Assembly (NCBI RefSeq): GCF_040807025.1
Contig: NC_090982.1
Location: forward strand, 31,335,912 to 31,399,911
Source of the DNA: Struthio camelus
Taxonomy: Eukaryota; Chordata; Aves; Struthioniformes; Struthionidae
Length of the DNA stretch: 64,000 bases
Direction: 5' to 3'
The notes under the pieces are model-generated. The model ran no database searches. It saw only the letters and a list, made by a program, of their open reading frames with translations, and was not told the origin of the DNA. A program made the translations under genes and the position numbers. Positions 62,644-64,000 of the stretch are shown here, one piece after another; position 1 is the first letter of the stretch; each line of letters opens with the position of its first letter.

Positions 62644-64000
62644 ATGAAGCGAAAGGCTCCCGACTCGCAGGAGCAGGGTGAGGGCGCCGTGTGCATGCCC
62701 ACAGCTGCCTGCAGCTCGCGGCCCAGCGCAGGTGGTGTCGCGGCCATCCGTGAGCAGCGCCAGGGGCAGGCAGGAGCTGCCCCCGTGCCCCGCTGCAGAG
62801 CCTGCGCTCCCCTGAGCAAGCGGTGCCCAGGTTGGGCGCAGGCGCCTGCTGGGACCCCCTCCGGGCCGTAGCCCCATCCCCTGCTAACCCCAGAGCGCCT
62901 CTGCAGCAGCTCCGGCCCTGCCTGGCCCCCCGCCGGCCCGGGACAGAGCCGGGCCTTGCGGGAGTCGCTCAGGGACGTGTCCCCAGGCCCTGGCGGGGTG
63001 CTCAGTGCTGGTGGCCTTTGCTCTCTCCCCTGCAGCATGCGTGCTGTGCCGCCGGGCACATGCCAGTGCCGACATCTGCGGGCCGAAGCATGAGAAAAGA
63101 GGGCTCTGCGTCCACGAGAACTGCCTGGTGAGTGCACCTTGGGGCTCCCTCCACCTTTCCCCCAGCAACCGCTGCCTGCCTCACCGACCTCCTGAGCTGC
63201 TGCGCTTTGGGGCTTTGCAGTTTCTCGCCAGCTGGCTGTTCCAGCGCGGGAGCAGAGAGGAAGGAATCTGTGGGTTCCTGCTCGTGGATATCAAATGGAA
63301 ATAAGGAGTGCAGCGCAGAAGGTGAGGACGTGCCAGGGATGGGGAGGCTGGTGCACGGAGAGGCTCCGGGGAGCTTAGCCTGGGGCACGGTGAGAAATGC
63401 TGGTGTTTGCCAGCCGTTCTGGGCAAGGCTGCTGCTCCCGGGAGCTCCCCGGCACCTCCAGCCTAGGCAGCAACGTCGTGCGTGAGGTGGCGGGGCGGGA
63501 CGAGAGGCAGCAGGGCCCAGGTGCCTGGGCCTTTGCTGGAGGTGCGGGGCTGGCCGTGCAGGCGCGCTGCCTGGGGCTGACGGGTCTGCTGTGCTCTTTG
63601 CAGCGCTGCTTTGCTTGCGGCGAGCGCGGGGCCGCCATCGCCTGCCAGGGGGAAGGGCTGCAGCCGCTGCTTCCACCTGCCCTGTGCTCGGAGCACGGCT
63701 GCGTCACGCAGTTCTTTGCGCCCTTCCGGTAAGTGCCGCTGGCCCTGCCGCTGCAGCCTCCCGGCCTCGACGCCCTCGGGCCAGCGCTGGCCGAGCAGCT
63801 GAGCAGCCTGCCCCGTAGCGAAGCCTGTGGGCAGCTGCCAGAGCCCGGCCGCGGAGGCCTCCTTGGTGCCCGCTTGGCCCTCCTCTGCGGCAGCGTGGCA
63901 GGCCGTGGCCCTTCCTGACCTCGGCCCTCTCTTCCCTGCTCCCCCCAGGTCCTTCTGCTGGGAGCAACCGCCCGCAGCAGGCAGTGCCGGCACGGCCCCA
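62644..64000 (+). CDS. PHF7: PHF7-like protein, unit 5, cut by window end
   Basis: Visible exons: 62,644-62,677, 63,036-63,127, 63,221-63,321, 63,604-63,728 and 63,949 to the window end inside exon 5. Exons 1 and 2 match the other units. From exon 3 on, four single-base length changes appear: one A fewer in the A-run near 63,298, giving a stop soon after; one extra G near 63,650; one C fewer near 63,686; and one extra A near 63,966. Three fall in homopolymer-like runs. Together they would break the protein, yet units 1 to 4 have no length change in over 21 kb. I therefore suspect lower sequence quality near an assembly edge rather than a true pseudogene, but cannot prove it. Intron 2 has CA at 63,135-63,136. 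Confidence 0.8.

Larger units (their letters stand above)
39205..64000 (+). repeat. 5,439-bp head-to-tail tandem array of PHF7-like genes
   Basis: Every landmark recurs at exactly +5,439: for example start codons at 40,888, 46,327, 51,766, 57,205 and 62,644, and stop codons at 43,724, 49,163, 54,602 and 60,041. Counting units from the shared gagagcagcgg, they run 39,211-44,649, 44,650-50,088, 50,089-55,527, 55,528-60,966 and 60,967 onward, the last cut by the window. I found about nine variable positions and no indels among the first four units. Each unit contains the 3' part of a CR1, a GC-rich upstream region, the gene, a C/T-rich 3' flank and the 5' part of the next CR1, all on the plus strand. 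The line 40,441-40,500 holds 45 G or C in 60 bases, against 15 in 60 just outside the array. The array continues past the window. Confidence 0.98.

Noticed and set aside
39205-64000. Spread of the gene by retroposition
   Set aside because: Every copy keeps eight introns, its upstream region and a downstream CR1, so copies arose as DNA-level tandem duplications.

Overview
The window looks like part of a bird genome, or possibly another sauropsid. The evidence is CR1-type LINEs with the typical CR1 3' end, large gene-poor AT-rich stretches, and one very GC-rich block of compact, short-intron genes of the kind common on avian microchromosomes. No bacterial, organellar or viral gene organisation is visible. 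The species cannot be named from the sequence.

Left part (1 to about 38,990): AT-rich, non-coding-looking DNA. I recognise one long, 5'-truncated CR1 on the minus strand (about 15,764-17,905), a second CR1 3' tip (33,886-33,966), a weaker old LINE-like stretch next to it with a 40-bp duplication, and a few microsatellites and small perfect hairpins. I could not assign any host exon here. The short open frames look like chance.

Right part (about 39,205 to 64,000, running off the window): a head-to-tail tandem array with a period of exactly 5,439 bp. Four full units and a partial fifth are visible. Each unit holds a complete nine-coding-exon gene for a 344-residue PHF7-like protein (extended PHD, RING/PHD-like finger, third PHD, basic Ser/Pro/Arg tail) on the plus strand. 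A GC-rich upstream region and an AATAAA signal frame the gene, followed by a degenerate CR1 on the same strand. Units differ at only about nine positions that I could find and have no length differences, apart from a cluster of single-base indels in the last 700 bases of the window. Those indels look like sequence-quality problems.

The left edge of the array lies inside a CR1. A less diverged, AT-richer CR1 5' portion from the flank is joined near 39,200 to the GC-rich CR1 3' portion of the first unit, and the reading frame stays open across the join. The simplest reading is that CR1 copies flanking an ancestral PHF7-like gene supplied the homology for unequal exchange. The array would then have been homogenised by repeated exchange or conversion, with strong GC enrichment. 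PHF7 relatives are known as germline chromatin readers and histone ubiquitin ligases, so this may be a multi-copy germline chromatin gene. Expression and copy number cannot be seen from here.
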